The translations under genes were made by a program, and so were the position numbers. Positions 36,498-47,601 of a DNA stretch of 64,000 nucleotides are shown here, one piece after another. Under the pieces are notes generated by a model that saw nothing but the letters and a program-made list of their open reading frames with translations, ran no database searches and had not been told where the DNA came from. Within the stretch, counting starts at the first letter, position 1. Every line of letters begins with the position of its first letter. The DNA is from Limnothrix sp. FACHB-406 (GTDB taxonomy: Bacteria; Cyanobacteriota; Cyanobacteriia; CACIAM-69d): positions 186,001 through 250,000 of the forward strand of contig NZ_JACJSP010000002.1 in NCBI RefSeq assembly GCF_014698235.1, read 5' to 3'.

Positions 36498-38756
36498 ATG
36501 ACGATTAGCCCTCCAGAGCGAGAGGCAAAAGTCAAGGTCTCGGTTGATAAGAATCCGGTTCCGACTTCTTTCGAGAAGTGGGGCAAGCCGGGTCACTTTG
36601 ATCGAACTTTGGCTCGGGGTCCCAAGACGACGACTTGGATCTGGAACCTCCACGCTGACGCTCACGATTTTGATAGCCATACCAGCGACTTAGAAGACGT
36701 TTCGCGCAAAATTTTTAGCGCTCACTTCGGCCACTTGGCCGTGGTTTTCGTTTGGTTGAGCGGCATGTACTTCCATGGTGCACGCTTCTCGAACTACGAA
36801 GCCTGGTTGAGCGACCCGACTCATATCAAACCCAGCGCCCAAGTGGTTTGGCCGATTGTGGGCCAAGAAATCCTCAATGGCGACGTGGGCGGTGGATTCC
36901 ACGGTATTCAAATCACCTCCGGTCTCTTCCAAATGTGGCGGGCCGCCGGTTTCACCAATGGCGATCAACTCTATGTGACCGCGATCGGTGGGCTGGTGAT
37001 GGCTGCCCTGATGCTGTTTGCTGGCTGGTTCCACTACCACAAAGCAGCACCCAAGCTGGAATGGTTCCAAAATGTCGAATCGGCAATGAACCACCACCTG
37101 GCAGGCTTGCTGGGCTTGGGCTGCTTGAGCTGGGCTGGTCACCAAATCCACGTTTCTCTGCCCATCAACCACCTGCTGGATTCGGGTGTGGCGCTGAAGG
37201 ATATTCCGCTGCCCCATGAATTCATCCAAAACAAGGATCTGATGGCGGAGATCTACCCGAGCTTTGCTCAGGGTCTGACCCCCTTCTTCACGCTGAACTG
37301 GGGCGCTTACGCCGATTTCCTCACCTTCAAGGGCGGTTTGAACCCCGTCACTGGTGGTCTGTGGCTGTCGGATACGGCTCACCACCACTTGGCTTTGGCT
37401 GTGCTCTTCATCGTGGCTGGTCACATGTACCGCACGAACTGGGGCATTGGTCATTCCATGAAGGAAATCCTGGAAGCCCACAAGGGCCCTTACACCGGCC
37501 AAGGCCACAAGGGTCTCTACGAAATCTTCAATACCTCGTGGCATGCGCAACTGGCCGTTAACTTGGCTGTGTTGGGTTCGCTGACGATTGTGATCGCGCA
37601 CCACATGTACGCGATGCCCCCTTACCCCTACATTGCGACGGATTACCCGACGCAGATCTCGCTGTTCACCCACCACATGTGGATTGGCGCGTTCTGCATC
37701 GTGGGTGCTGGCGCTCACGCGGCGATCTTCATGGTTCGTGACTACGATCCGGCGAAGAACGTTGATAACTTGCTCGATCGCGTGATTCGTCACCGCGATG
37801 CGATCATCTCGCACCTGAACTGGGTGTGCATTTTCCTGGGCTTCCACAGCTTCGGTCTGTACATCCATAACGACACGATGCGTGCTTTGGGTCGTCCCCA
37901 AGACATGTTCTCGGATACCGGTATTCAGTTGCAGCCGGTGTTTGCGCAATGGGTGCAAAACCTGCACGCCCTTGCGCCTGGTAACACGGCTCCTAATGCC
38001 TTGGAAATCGTCAGCCACGCTTTTGGCGGCGGCATCGTGGCGGTGGGTGGCAAGGTGGCAATGATGCCGATCACCCTGGGTACGGCGGACTTCATGGTTC
38101 ACCATATCCATGCGTTCACGATTCACGTGACGGCGCTGATTCTCCTGAAGGGCGTGCTGTATGCGCGTTCGTCTCGCTTGATCCCCGATAAGGCGAACTT
38201 GGGCTTCCGGTTCCCTTGCGATGGTCCGGGTCGTGGCGGTACTTGCCAAGTGTCCGGTTGGGATCACGTGTTCCTCGGTCTGTTCTGGATGTATAACTCG
38301 CTGTCGATCGTGATCTTCCACTTCTCCTGGAAGATGCAATCGGATGTGTGGGGCACGGTGAACCCTGATGGGTCGGTGGCTCATATCACGGCGGGCAACT
38401 TCGCTCAAAGCGCCATTACCATCAATGGTTGGCTGCGTGACTTCCTGTGGGCGCAAGCTTCGCAGGTGATCACCTCCTATGGTTCGGCTCTGTCGGCCTA
38501 TGGTCTGCTGTTCCTGGGTGCTCACTTTGTGTGGGCGTTCAGCCTGATGTTCCTGTTCAGCGGTCGCGGCTACTGGCAAGAACTGATTGAGTCGATCGTG
38601 TGGGCGCACAACAAGCTGAAGGTGGCTCCGGCGATCCAACCCCGTGCTCTGAGCATCACTCAGGGTCGTGCGGTGGGTGTTGCTCACTACCTGCTTGGCG
38701 GCATTGTGACCACTTGGTCGTTCTTCCTGGCTCGAATTATTTCGGTCAGCGGCTAA
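36498..38756 (+). CDS. psaA: Photosystem I core protein PsaA
   Basis: 752 residues, eleven transmembrane helices. It forms the reaction-centre heterodimer with PsaB, binding P700, antenna chlorophylls, phylloquinone and cluster FX. The FX-binding loop [21 protein letters not shown] is present near residue 575 with both cysteines (shared with PsaB). The start [20 protein letters not shown] and the repeated HHHLA antenna His motifs are typical. Codon use favours ctg/ggt and has few HIP1 words, unlike neighbours, as expected for very high expression. psaB follows after 74 bases. Confidence 0.99.
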   Translation: MTISPPEREAKVKVSVDKNPVPTSFEKWGKPGHFDRTLARGPKTTTWIWNLHADAHDFDSHTSDLEDVSRKIFSAHFGHLAVVFVWLSGMYFHGARFSNYEAWLSDPTHIKPSAQVVWPIVGQEILNGDVGGGFHGIQITSGLFQMWRAAGFTNGDQLYVTAIGGLVMAALMLFAGWFHYHKAAPKLEWFQNVESAMNHHLAGLLGLGCLSWAGHQIHVSLPINHLLDSGVALKDIPLPHEFIQNKDLMAEIYPSFAQGLTPFFTLNWGAYADFLTFKGGLNPVTGGLWLSDTAHHHLALAVLFIVAGHMYRTNWGIGHSMKEILEAHKGPYTGQGHKGLYEIFNTSWHAQLAVNLAVLGSLTIVIAHHMYAMPPYPYIATDYPTQISLFTHHMWIGAFCIVGAGAHAAIFMVRDYDPAKNVDNLLDRVIRHRDAIISHLNWVCIFLGFHSFGLYIHNDTMRALGRPQDMFSDTGIQLQPVFAQWVQNLHALAPGNTAPNALEIVSHAFGGGIVAVGGKVAMMPITLGTADFMVHHIHAFTIHVTALILLKGVLYARSSRLIPDKANLGFRFPCDGPGRGGTCQVSGWDHVFLGLFWMYNSLSIVIFHFSWKMQSDVWGTVNPDGSVAHITAGNFAQSAITINGWLRDFLWAQASQVITSYGSALSAYGLLFLGAHFVWAFSLMFLFSGRGYWQELIESIVWAHNKLKVAPAIQPRALSITQGRAVGVAHYLLGGIVTTWSFFLARIISVSG

Positions 38757-38830
38757 TCCCTTTAGCCCCGGATTGCATCTGAGGTCGAGACGCGACTTCG
38801 GCAACGAGGATTAAGACAAAAACAGGACTT

Positions 38831-41044
38831 ATGGCAACCAAATTCCCAAAATTTAGCCAGGATCTCGCCGCTGATCCCACGACGCGGCGGATCTGGTACG
38901 GGATTGCCACAGCCCACGACTTTGAAAGCCACGATGGCATGACGGAAGAAAATCTTTATCAAAAGATTTTCGCGTCGCACTTCGGTCACCTGGCAATCAT
39001 CTTCCTGTGGACTTCGGGCAACCTGTTCCATGTGGCCTGGCAAGGCAACTTTGAGCAGTGGGTGAAAGATCCCCTGAACGTCCGTCCGATCGCCCACGCG
39101 ATTTGGGACCCGCACTTCGGCCAAGCCGCCGTTGATGCGTTTACCCAAGCGGGTGCGTCGGGCCCTGTGAACATCGCCTTCTCGGGTGTGTACCACTGGT
39201 GGTACACGATCGGGATGCGCACTGTGGGCGACCTGTACCAAGGCGCTGTGTTCCTGCTGGTGTTGGCGGCTTTGATGCTGTTTGCCGGTTGGCTGCACTT
39301 GCAACCCAAGTTCCGCCCCAGCCTCTCCTGGTTCAAGAACGCAGAATCGCGTCTGAACCACCACTTGGCGGGTCTGTTCGGCGTGTCGTCGCTGGCTTGG
39401 ACGGGTCACTTGGTGCACGTGGCGATTCCTGAATCGCGCGGTGTGCATGTGGGTTGGGATAACTTCCTGTCGGTGGCTCCTCACCCGGCTGGTTTGGCTC
39501 CTTTCTTCACCGGTAACTGGGGCGTGTATGCCGAGAACCCCGATACGGCTGGCCATGTGTTTGGCACGGCTCAAGGGGCTGGCTCCGCAATCTTGACCTT
39601 CCTGGGCGGTTTCCACCCCCAAACGGAAGCCCTGTGGCTGACGGATATTGCTCACCACCACCTGGCGATCGCGGTGATCTTCATCGTCGCCGGTCACATG
39701 TACCGTACCAACTTTGGTATTGGTCACAGCATCAAGGAAATCTTGGAAGCGCACAAGCCACCTTCGGGCAAGCTGGGCGACGCTCACAAGGGTCTGTTTG
39801 ATACGCTGAACAACTCGCTGCACTTCCAACTGGCTCTGGCCCTAGCTTCGCTGGGTGTTGTGACCTCGTTGGTGGCTCAGCACATGTATTCGATGCCGTC
39901 GTATGCCTTCATTGCGAAGGACTTCACGACTCAGGCTGCCCTGTTTACTCACCACGAGTACATTGCTGGCTTCCTGATGGTGGGTGCGTTTGCCCACGGC
40001 GCAATCTTCCTGGTGCGTGATTACGATCCCGCCCAGAACAAGAACAACGTGCTCGATCGCGTGCTTCAGCACAAAGAAGCGATCATCTCGCACCTGAGCT
40101 GGGTCTCGCTGTTCCTCGGTTTCCACACCTTGGGTCTGTACGTTCACAACGATGTGGTTGTGGCGTTCGGTACGCCTGAGAAGCAAATCCTGATCGAACC
40201 CGTTTTCGCTCAATGGATTCAAGCGGCTCACGGCAAACTGCTCTACGGCTTCGATACGCTGCTGTCGAACCCCGATAGCTTGGCGGCGACGGCTTGGCCG
40301 AACCATGGCGATGTGTGGCTGCCTGGTTGGTTGGAAGCAATCAACAGCAACGCTAACTCGCTGTTCCTGACGATCGGTCCTGGCGACTTCCTGGTTCACC
40401 ATGCGATCGCTCTGGGTCTGCACACCACCACCTTGATTCTGGTGAAGGGTGCTTTGGATGCCCGTGGCTCCAAGCTGATGCCCGACAAGAAGGACTTTGG
40501 TTACAGCTTCCCTTGCGACGGTCCCGGCCGTGGCGGTACTTGCGACATCTCGGCTTGGGATGCGTTCTACCTGGCCATGTTCTGGATGCTGAACACGATC
40601 GGCTGGATCACGTTCTACTGGCACTGGAAGCACCTGTGCGTGTGGCAAGGCAATGTGGCTCAATTCAATGAGTCCTCGACTTACCTGATGGGCTGGTTCC
40701 GCGATTACCTGTGGCTGAATTCGTCGCAGTTGATCAACGGCTACAACCCCTATGGCATGAATAACCTCGCTGTTTGGGCTTGGATGTTCCTGTTCGGTCA
40801 CCTGATCTGGGCAACGGGCTTCATGTTCCTGATTAGCTGGCGCGGTTACTGGCAAGAATTGATCGAAACCCTGGTTTGGGCGCATGAGCGCACTCCGCTG
40901 GCGAACCTGGTTCGCTGGAAGGACAAGCCGGTGGCCCTGTCGATCGTGCAAGCTCGTTTGGTTGGTTTGGCCCACTTCACCGTTGGCTACTTCGTGACCT
41001 ACGCAGCCTTCTTGATCGCCTCGACTTCGAGCAAGTTCGGCTAA
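38831..41044 (+). CDS. psaB: Photosystem I core protein PsaB
   Basis: 737 residues. Partner of PsaA in the PSI reaction centre. The start [30 protein letters not shown] is invariant in the family (given here to residue 30 in two parts for orientation: [12 protein letters not shown] and [10 protein letters not shown]). The FX loop [20 protein letters not shown] near residue 555 supplies the other two cluster cysteines, and the C-terminus ends SSKFG. Same biased codon use as psaA. It is the second gene of the psaAB operon, ended by a strong terminator. Confidence 0.99.
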   Translation: MATKFPKFSQDLAADPTTRRIWYGIATAHDFESHDGMTEENLYQKIFASHFGHLAIIFLWTSGNLFHVAWQGNFEQWVKDPLNVRPIAHAIWDPHFGQAAVDAFTQAGASGPVNIAFSGVYHWWYTIGMRTVGDLYQGAVFLLVLAALMLFAGWLHLQPKFRPSLSWFKNAESRLNHHLAGLFGVSSLAWTGHLVHVAIPESRGVHVGWDNFLSVAPHPAGLAPFFTGNWGVYAENPDTAGHVFGTAQGAGSAILTFLGGFHPQTEALWLTDIAHHHLAIAVIFIVAGHMYRTNFGIGHSIKEILEAHKPPSGKLGDAHKGLFDTLNNSLHFQLALALASLGVVTSLVAQHMYSMPSYAFIAKDFTTQAALFTHHEYIAGFLMVGAFAHGAIFLVRDYDPAQNKNNVLDRVLQHKEAIISHLSWVSLFLGFHTLGLYVHNDVVVAFGTPEKQILIEPVFAQWIQAAHGKLLYGFDTLLSNPDSLAATAWPNHGDVWLPGWLEAINSNANSLFLTIGPGDFLVHHAIALGLHTTTLILVKGALDARGSKLMPDKKDFGYSFPCDGPGRGGTCDISAWDAFYLAMFWMLNTIGWITFYWHWKHLCVWQGNVAQFNESSTYLMGWFRDYLWLNSSQLINGYNPYGMNNLAVWAWMFLFGHLIWATGFMFLISWRGYWQELIETLVWAHERTPLANLVRWKDKPVALSIVQARLVGLAHFTVGYFVTYAAFLIASTSSKFG

Positions 41045-41067
41045 ATCTAATTGCCTCCTAGGTAACT

Positions 41068-41109
41068 AGCAAAAATCCCCCGGTCTCTTTGAGATTGGGG
41101 GATTTTGCT
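41068..41109 (+). terminator. psaAB terminator
   Basis: agcaaaaatccccc pairs with gggggattttgct (one bulged A) around a loop ggtctctttgagatt, 24 bases after the psaB stop. The U-rich side of the stem makes it intrinsic-terminator-like, and because the stem is nearly symmetric it could also serve the opposite strand. Confidence 0.85.
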
Positions 41110-41362
41110 ATTGCAGAATGGGGCGATCGATTCAATTCAATTCAATCGATTCAGATTCTAATGGCTTGTTCCAATGGCTCGCTTGGTAGGGCGCTGCAAT
41201 CTCTGGAGACCTAGGGCGATCGATTCAGGATCGCTGGATCGCTTGAATGATGTAAGTCTCCACGGATTCAAGAAAAGACCCATGCAAAAGCGGGGCGCAC
41301 AGGTTGCCCTGCCTTCGCCCCGCTTGCCATTGCAGTTCTGATTGTTTGAAAGAGGATGAAGC

Positions 41363-42901
41363 TTAGCGCACCGTCTCGAAGCTGTCAGCACGCGACTTGA
41401 ATTGCCCCAGGAAGATATCCAAAACCGATCGCTTGCGGGTCTTGATCCGTGCCGAAACCGACATCCCAGCTTGAATCTTTAACTCCAAGCCCCGATTAGT
41501 TTTCAGGGTCTGCCGTTCCAGCTCAATCCGAATGGGAAACGTATAGGTGGGGCGCTCTTGGGTGGGTGCTAGGGCATCTGACCCGATCGAGACTAATTTC
41601 CCCTTGATGCTGCCAAATTCCAGCGAGGGGAACGTGTCCACACTCACCTCCACTGGCATTCCCACTTCCACGAACCCGATATCCTTGTTGGTTACATAAA
41701 CCGATGCCACCAACTCGCCATCGGGCACAATGCTCAACATGGGTTCCGTGGGGCTGGCCACATAGCCCGGACCGCTAGCCTTAATATCAAAAACCGTGCC
41801 AGCAATGGGGGCGCGTAGTTCTTGATAGCGTACCGCTTGCTCTGCTTTCACCAATTGGCTTTGCACCTGGGCAAGCTGGCCGACCACGTTGGCATCCTGG
41901 CGGCGGTTATCCAGACGGGACTTCGCCAACTGGGTGTCAATATCGGCGATCGCCCGATCGTTGTCCGCAATGCGGTTTTCCAAATCCGCCGCCCAACTGG
42001 TTTGGGTGGTGCGAATTTCCGCCAACTGCGTCCCAATTTCCGCCTGCTTGGTTTGCATGGAAGCCATGAGGCGAGCTTCTTGCTCATTCAAACTGGCGAT
42101 TTGCCCCTCCAGGGTTGCCACCGCATCAGCATTCGACAGCACAGCCTGCTGTTGGTTTTTGAATTGCAGTCGGGCAACGGCCCCTTCTTCAACGAGGGGC
42201 TGCAAATCAGCGATGATTCCCTCATTGATATTTAGGCGTTCTTGGGCCTGTCCCAATCGAATTTGGATGGCCCGTCGTTGGGCGCGAGTGTTGGCCACAT
42301 CACTGCGCAATTCGTTGATTTGCGAGTTCAGTTCCGCCACGCGCGATTGCAGTTGCGACAGTCGAGAAGCTTGGGCCGCTCGGTTTTCTGCTAAACGACC
42401 GGCTTGGCCAGCCGGAGCCGCGCGATCGCCCCGCAGCAGCGCCCGCAGATAGATATTTTCCGCCACTCGCACAGCTCGGTTGCGTTGAAGGTCAATAATA
42501 CTAGCCTGGCCCTCGCGGGTTAAGCCCAAGCCAGCGGCCTCCGCTCTAATCAGTTGCTTTTGGCGTTCGAGAGAGTCCTGGTTGGCCTTCAGGGATTGCA
42601 CATCCGCCGCCTGCCCCGTGGGGTCAAAGGTGGCGAGCAATTGGCCCTTTTCGACCCGTTCGCCGTCTTTGACCACAATTTCCCGCACTACCCCGCCGGC
42701 CGGTGCTTTGATCGGTTTTGTGGAGTCCTTGGGCTGTAACTTACCGGCCGCCGGGACGGACTGGTCAATCTGGGCCACTGCGGCCCAAGTGATACCGCCG
42801 ACCACAAAGGTCACAATCAACCAAATAAATCCACTGGCGAGCAATGCCGGCCGTTGTAGCAAGACCGGTTGCTCTTCCCGTTCGATAAAGGCCTTTAGCA
42901 T
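41363..42901 (-). CDS. HlyD-type periplasmic adaptor of a type I secretion system
   Basis: 512 residues. One membrane anchor (about 18-42; LLASGFIWLIVTFVVGGITWAAV) is followed by a biotinyl-lipoyl-like half (VVREIVVKDGERVEKGQLLATFDPT) and a very long coiled coil (about 100-345) rich in Gln/Ala/Glu. The second lipoyl half (RYQELRAPIAGTVFDIKASGPGYV) and a beta-barrel end (YVTNKDIGFVEVGMPVEVSVDTF) complete the adaptor. It would bridge the ABC exporter and an unlinked TolC-like outer-membrane channel. It is the last gene of the PPIase-ABC-HlyD row, 81 bases after the exporter. Confidence 0.93.
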   Translation of the reverse strand: MLKAFIEREEQPVLLQRPALLASGFIWLIVTFVVGGITWAAVAQIDQSVPAAGKLQPKDSTKPIKAPAGGVVREIVVKDGERVEKGQLLATFDPTGQAADVQSLKANQDSLERQKQLIRAEAAGLGLTREGQASIIDLQRNRAVRVAENIYLRALLRGDRAAPAGQAGRLAENRAAQASRLSQLQSRVAELNSQINELRSDVANTRAQRRAIQIRLGQAQERLNINEGIIADLQPLVEEGAVARLQFKNQQQAVLSNADAVATLEGQIASLNEQEARLMASMQTKQAEIGTQLAEIRTTQTSWAADLENRIADNDRAIADIDTQLAKSRLDNRRQDANVVGQLAQVQSQLVKAEQAVRYQELRAPIAGTVFDIKASGPGYVASPTEPMLSIVPDGELVASVYVTNKDIGFVEVGMPVEVSVDTFPSLEFGSIKGKLVSIGSDALAPTQERPTYTFPIRIELERQTLKTNRGLELKIQAGMSVSARIKTRKRSVLDIFLGQFKSRADSFETVR

Positions 42902-42982
42902 TGAGTTTCACCAAATAGCAGACTGAAAGGACTGAAAGGATTGACGGGTTACAAACAAACGGGGTGAGGACGGGGGGAATCG

Positions 42983-45900
42983 CTAGCTAAACGACCCCTC
43001 CTGTTGTTGGAACAGGCAATAGTAGCGACCCTTCATAGCCATCAATTCCTCGTGGGTTCCCTGTTCAACCACGGCCCCCTTATCCATCAGGATGATGGAG
43101 TCTGCGTTCAGAACCGTGTTCAATCGGTGGGTGATGAAGAACACCGTGCGGTTTCGGAACTCAACGGCCAGGTTATTACAAACCTGACGTTCTGAGTTGT
43201 AGTCCAGGGCGCTGGTGGCTTCGTCCAAAATCAGGAGTTTGGGCTGTTGCAAAACGGTACGGGCGATCGCAATCCGCTGTCGTTGTCCCCCAGAAAGCCC
43301 GGTTCCCCGTTCCCCAACCACGGTGTTGTAGCCGTTGGGCAACTGCATGATGAAGTCGTGGGCGGCGGCCACCTTGGCGGCGTGAATCACTTCCTCGGTG
43401 GTGGCATCCGGGTTGGCTAGCATGATGTTTTCTTGCACCGTGCCCGTAAACAGAAGGGTGTCTTGCAGCACCATCCCAATTTGTCGGCGCAGGGAGTAGA
43501 GTTCTACCTTGCTGATGTCGTAGCCATCAATTTGGATGTAGCCAGCGGTGGGAGCGTACAGCCGCTGGAGGAGTTTCATGAGGGTGGATTTCCCGGAACC
43601 GGATTCCCCCACAATCCCTACAAAAGTGCCCGGGGCAAAGTCGAGATTAACGTTGGCTAGCTGCAAGGGCCCCGTTTCTGCAAAGCGGAAGGAGAGGTCG
43701 GAGAACTTGACGGAGCCGACCAATTCCGGCATGGGGATGTTGTCGCGATCAGCATCGCTGGACTCCGGTTGGCTGTCAACAATATCCGCCAGACGTTCCA
43801 CAGAAATTGAAATCTCCTGCACCTGTTGCCAAGCACCCACCAGGCTGAGGAGGGAACCCGTGACGTTTCCGGCCAGGATTTTGAAGGCGATCAATTGCCC
43901 CAGGGTGATTTGGTTGCCAATCACCAAATAGGCCCCTGCCCAGAGCAGGGCTAGGGTAGACAGGCTGTTCAGGAAGGAGGTGGCCCCCCCGATCGTGGTG
44001 CCGGTCATGATCGTTTTGAAGTTTGCCTGGATCATGCGGGCGTAGCGCTCTTGCCACTGCCACAGCACCTTGGTTTCGATGTTTTGGGCCTTGACGGTTT
44101 GGGCCCCGGAAATCACTTCCACCATGTAGGAGTCCACGTCGGCGCGGCGTTCCGCTTGGCGACGAATGAGTTGGCGGATGATCGGGGCGGCAAAGACAAT
44201 AATCCCGCCCAAGATGGGGACGACCGCCAGGGCTACCAAGGTGAGCAGCCAACTGTAAACCACCATCACCACGATGTAAATCACCGAGAAGATGGCGTTC
44301 AGGAAAACGGTGAGGGCTGTGCCGGTCAGGAAGTTCCGAATGCTGTCGCGCTCATTGACCCGACCCGCCAGCTCACCCACCCGGCGCACGTCAAAGTAGC
44401 CCAGGGGTAGACGCATCAGGTGACTGATGATGGCGGAACCGACGTTCATGTCGATTCGGTTCATGGCATCGACAAACAGGTAAGTCCGCAGGATGTTGAG
44501 GATCCCTTCAAAGACGGCCACACCCAACATGAAGAAGCCGAGGGCATCCATGGTTTCGATGCTGCCTTGGCCCAACACTTTGTCGATGATCACCTGGGTG
44601 ATGATCGGCTGCACCAACCCGAAGGTTTGAACGAAGAAGGACGCGACGACCACTTCGATCAGGGCGCGTTTGTAAGGCAGGATCCAGGGAACGAACCAAC
44701 TGAGACCGAATTTTTCTGGCAGTTCTTCTACGGGGGCTTCGAGAAGCAACACCATGCCGCTTTCGCCCCAGCTTTCTAGGAACTGCTGGGGGGTCTTGCG
44801 CATCACGCCTTCTTCGGGGGTGGCGAGGATGATGCGGGTTTCGGAAATGTCGTAGATGACGGCGAAGCTATCTTTCCAGGGGGTGAGGGCGGGTGCTTTC
44901 AGCCGATTGATGAGGACACCGGAAATTTGGATCAGTTGGGGCCGAAAGCCGATGGTTTGGGCGATCGCCCCGCAAACCTGCATGGAGATTTGCCCGGTGG
45001 CCCGCAGTTGATCTTCCAGGAGCCGCCGAATCCGGTCTTTGCGGAATTGCAACCCGGGCACGAATTCATTCAGCATCTGGAAGCAGGCCAGAGTGCCGTT
45101 GACGGGCCCCCGCCCCCGCACATGGGGATAGGTGGCGGGCTGGGTTAGCAGGGCTTCTCGGGGGAGTTCGGGCGGTTTTTCGGGGGCGAAGGGAATTTCG
45201 GGAACGGGAACCGGAGCTGCCGCAACGGGAGCCGGTTCGGTGACGGGGGCGGCGTTGCCGGTGACGATATCAACCGGGGGGGGAGGCGGGGCGATCGCGG
45301 CTTCGGTTTGGGGGGTGCGCTGCCGGAGCCAGTCTTGGGTGAACCCAACGACGCGGGCCGCATGGCCGCCGGTGATGGTAACGGAGCCGCTGCCGGCCCA
45401 TTGCAGTCGATCGCCCGCGATCAGTTTGCCGCTGACGGTTTCCGCTTGGCCACCGCTCAGGAGCCAGACGAGTTGCGGATCAATCAGCCGTTCAAGGGTG
45501 GCCTCATCGACAATCCCTTCGGGAATGCCCATCACCTGCACTTCATCGAGCATCCGCAGGGTGATGTCTTTTAGGTTGCCGCGTCGATCGGCTTGGCGCT
45601 GAAGCTCCTGGCTGAGCAAACTGAAGAGTTCACAGAGGTTGCAGCGCGACTCCCAGGCCTGACGGAAGGTGGCCTCTTCGGCCATCACGGTCAGAAAGTC
45701 GGCGGCGGGAATGCTGATGCAGGTGGTTTCGGTGGAGGCGATCGCCGTTTCGCAGGCCACGCCTCGCAACAGCCCAGCCCAACCGAGAATTTCGCCGGGA
45801 GTGGCTAGTTTGAGGCTGACGGGCCGTTGCGATCGCTCGTCAAATCCCAAAACCCGCACTTGCCCTTGGAACAAAACCAAGACTTGGGCCGGTAGGGTTT

Positions 45901-46048
45901 GGCGATCGAGCAGTGGTTGCCCCACCCGGTAGCGCAGTAGCTGGGCCCCCTGGAGTAAGCGTTCCAAACTGGCGGAGCTGAGGCGGCTGAACGGATCGAT
46001 CTCCGCCAGAAACACTTGAATGGGCTGATGGCTAGCAGCTTGAGTCAT
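42983..46048 (-). CDS. Type I secretion ABC exporter with cNMP-like and C39-like N-terminal domains
   Basis: 1021 residues from the ATG at 46048. Residues about 12-150 form a cyclic-nucleotide-binding-like domain. The expected phosphate-binding Arg is Glu100 (CETAIA), so nucleotide binding is doubtful. Residues about 305-440 are C39-peptidase-like. The catalytic-Cys position is Gly318 or Thr319 in VNGTLACFQML, so it is probably a non-cleaving domain, as in HlyB. A six-helix transmembrane domain (about 455-750) follows. The ATPase has Walker A GESGSGKST (814-822), LSGGQ (918-922) and Walker B LLILDE (938-943). The architecture resembles HetC and HlyB-type exporters. Substrate unknown. Confidence 0.93.
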   Translation of the reverse strand: MTQAASHQPIQVFLAEIDPFSRLSSASLERLLQGAQLLRYRVGQPLLDRQTLPAQVLVLFQGQVRVLGFDERSQRPVSLKLATPGEILGWAGLLRGVACETAIASTETTCISIPAADFLTVMAEEATFRQAWESRCNLCELFSLLSQELQRQADRRGNLKDITLRMLDEVQVMGIPEGIVDEATLERLIDPQLVWLLSGGQAETVSGKLIAGDRLQWAGSGSVTITGGHAARVVGFTQDWLRQRTPQTEAAIAPPPPPVDIVTGNAAPVTEPAPVAAAPVPVPEIPFAPEKPPELPREALLTQPATYPHVRGRGPVNGTLACFQMLNEFVPGLQFRKDRIRRLLEDQLRATGQISMQVCGAIAQTIGFRPQLIQISGVLINRLKAPALTPWKDSFAVIYDISETRIILATPEEGVMRKTPQQFLESWGESGMVLLLEAPVEELPEKFGLSWFVPWILPYKRALIEVVVASFFVQTFGLVQPIITQVIIDKVLGQGSIETMDALGFFMLGVAVFEGILNILRTYLFVDAMNRIDMNVGSAIISHLMRLPLGYFDVRRVGELAGRVNERDSIRNFLTGTALTVFLNAIFSVIYIVVMVVYSWLLTLVALAVVPILGGIIVFAAPIIRQLIRRQAERRADVDSYMVEVISGAQTVKAQNIETKVLWQWQERYARMIQANFKTIMTGTTIGGATSFLNSLSTLALLWAGAYLVIGNQITLGQLIAFKILAGNVTGSLLSLVGAWQQVQEISISVERLADIVDSQPESSDADRDNIPMPELVGSVKFSDLSFRFAETGPLQLANVNLDFAPGTFVGIVGESGSGKSTLMKLLQRLYAPTAGYIQIDGYDISKVELYSLRRQIGMVLQDTLLFTGTVQENIMLANPDATTEEVIHAAKVAAAHDFIMQLPNGYNTVVGERGTGLSGGQRQRIAIARTVLQQPKLLILDEATSALDYNSERQVCNNLAVEFRNRTVFFITHRLNTVLNADSIILMDKGAVVEQGTHEELMAMKGRYYCLFQQQEGSFS

Positions 46049-46298
46049 AACTCCAGGCACGGGCAAAAACGGGTCAAAGCAGTCAGGCGGGGCGATCGAG
46101 GCGGGCGGCGATCGGGATTGAGAGCCAAATCAGCGCATGGGTTCACGGCTGGCTAACGGTTTCGCAAATTATGGATCGTTTTTATGGATCATTTGCGGAG
46201 TCAGGAGCTGAATCAAGATGGGTCAAATTGGATGGGTCAAATTGCCTTTGATCAAACTAACCGTAGCGGGCGATCGCCCTGGCTCATCCCGATCGCCC

Positions 46299-47051
46299 TC
46301 AACTTCCCGAATCGGAAGCGGCCCAAAGTAACTGGGGCGAACCAAGGGCTTGAATTTGTTCGCGCATCCAGTTTTCAAACATTTCATCGATCATTTGTCG
46401 GCGCATGGCTTCATCAAGCTGCGACGGCAAAAACTGTTCCAGCCGCACAATAATAAACCATTCCACCAGGGCACGCGGGGGCCACAATTGACCCGGCTGG
46501 CTCACTTCCAACATGCGGGCAATGAAGGGGTGAGGCTGGTTCAGAGGCACGGGCCCCAAAAGACCATTGGTTTGAGCTTCTGGACCTTGGGAATAGGTGC
46601 GAGCCATTTCTGCGAAGGAAGACTCGCCCTCTTCAATGCGGTAATAAATTTCCTGGGCCAGCCCTTCATCCTGCACGCGAATCAAGGAGTAGACCACCTT
46701 ATCGAGGCGGCTCTTTTGACTGACAAAATAGTTTTCTACTTTGCGCCCAAATTGGGACTCTTTGAACTTTTCCAGCCGCATGGGCCGAATGGCCAGCTCT
46801 TCAAGCCCTTCAATGGAGAGGTTGTTTTCCTGCATCCAACGGGTAATGTCTGCGTCCTCAATAATCCGATGTTGCTTCCGAAAGTTGATCACGGCCTGTT
46901 GCCGTTCTTCTTCGGTGAACTCCACATCGGCGATCGCCCGATCGATCACCAATCCGCGTAGGAATTGCGGCATCAGGTGATAGCGACTGAGCAGCGAGAG
47001 CATCTCATGCGCTTGGATAACATTCGGACCAATTTGGAAGAGACCTGCCAT
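46299..47051 (-). CDS. Parvulin-type peptidyl-prolyl isomerase linked to the exporter
   Basis: 250 residues from the ATG at 47051; a TTG at 47090 is an unlikely alternative. An N-terminal SurA/trigger-like helical region (about 20-125) precedes a PpiC/parvulin domain (about 130-225) containing KVVYSLIRVQDEGLAQEIYYRIEEGESSFAEMARTYS and the GGLLGP-related NGLLGPVPLNQ loop. No signal peptide is visible, so it is probably cytoplasmic, unusual for SurA relatives but common for PPIases adjacent to cyanobacterial HlyB-like exporters. It is first in the row PPIase, ABC exporter, HlyD; it may keep the substrate unfolded. Confidence 0.85.
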   Translation of the reverse strand: MAGLFQIGPNVIQAHEMLSLLSRYHLMPQFLRGLVIDRAIADVEFTEEERQQAVINFRKQHRIIEDADITRWMQENNLSIEGLEELAIRPMRLEKFKESQFGRKVENYFVSQKSRLDKVVYSLIRVQDEGLAQEIYYRIEEGESSFAEMARTYSQGPEAQTNGLLGPVPLNQPHPFIARMLEVSQPGQLWPPRALVEWFIIVRLEQFLPSQLDEAMRRQMIDEMFENWMREQIQALGSPQLLWAASDSGS

Positions 47052-47601
47052 GGTGAATTGATTTGCAGCGATTGCAGGCAAAACGAACAAAAAGTGTAAA
47101 CGAAACGTTAACGACTAACTGGTGATTGGCCAATTGATTCAGTCAGTCATCAACTAACCATTAAGCAGCGATCGGGTAACCATCACAGGGTTGGTGTGGC
47201 ACTTTGGGGTGCGCATCAGTTTTGTGTTTGGGTTGCCCTGTCAGTTAAGCCGCTCATTCAATCGTGGCTGAACGGGGTGGAGCATGAATCTTCCAAAGAA
47301 TACCATCGCGCCTGGAATCAAGCCGGATAGGTTGTTGCGTTGGGAAAACGGGTGCTCAATGCCTTGGGGACAGGACATAGGGAACAAAAGCCTTGGCCAG
47401 AATGCATTGGAACGCGGGGATAGATCTAGATCATGAATTTGATCACTTCAATCACAAGGGCGGATTAAGGTTGTGGACGCAGGGCCGCCGGGCGAGGTTC
47501 CGTTGATGGAAAGTGGCGGCTGTGGCTTGTGTCGGGCGATCGGGCGCGATAGCCTAGGGCGGTGATCTGTTCACCCAATCGCTCGCCATCTTCCTGTTCC
47601 G
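47052..47601. other. Divergent spacer
   Basis: 550 bases between the PPIase gene and a divergent methyltransferase gene. The left 100 bases are relatively AT-rich with GTTAACGACTAACTGG-like words and could carry the secretion operon promoter. No gene or clear structured element was recognised. Confidence 0.5.

Noticed and set aside
36690-38804. A long minus-strand open frame (704 codons) antisense to psaA, and similar ones antisense to psaB
   Set aside because: PsaA and PsaB are certain. The antisense frames arise from their strongly biased codon use and resemble no protein family.
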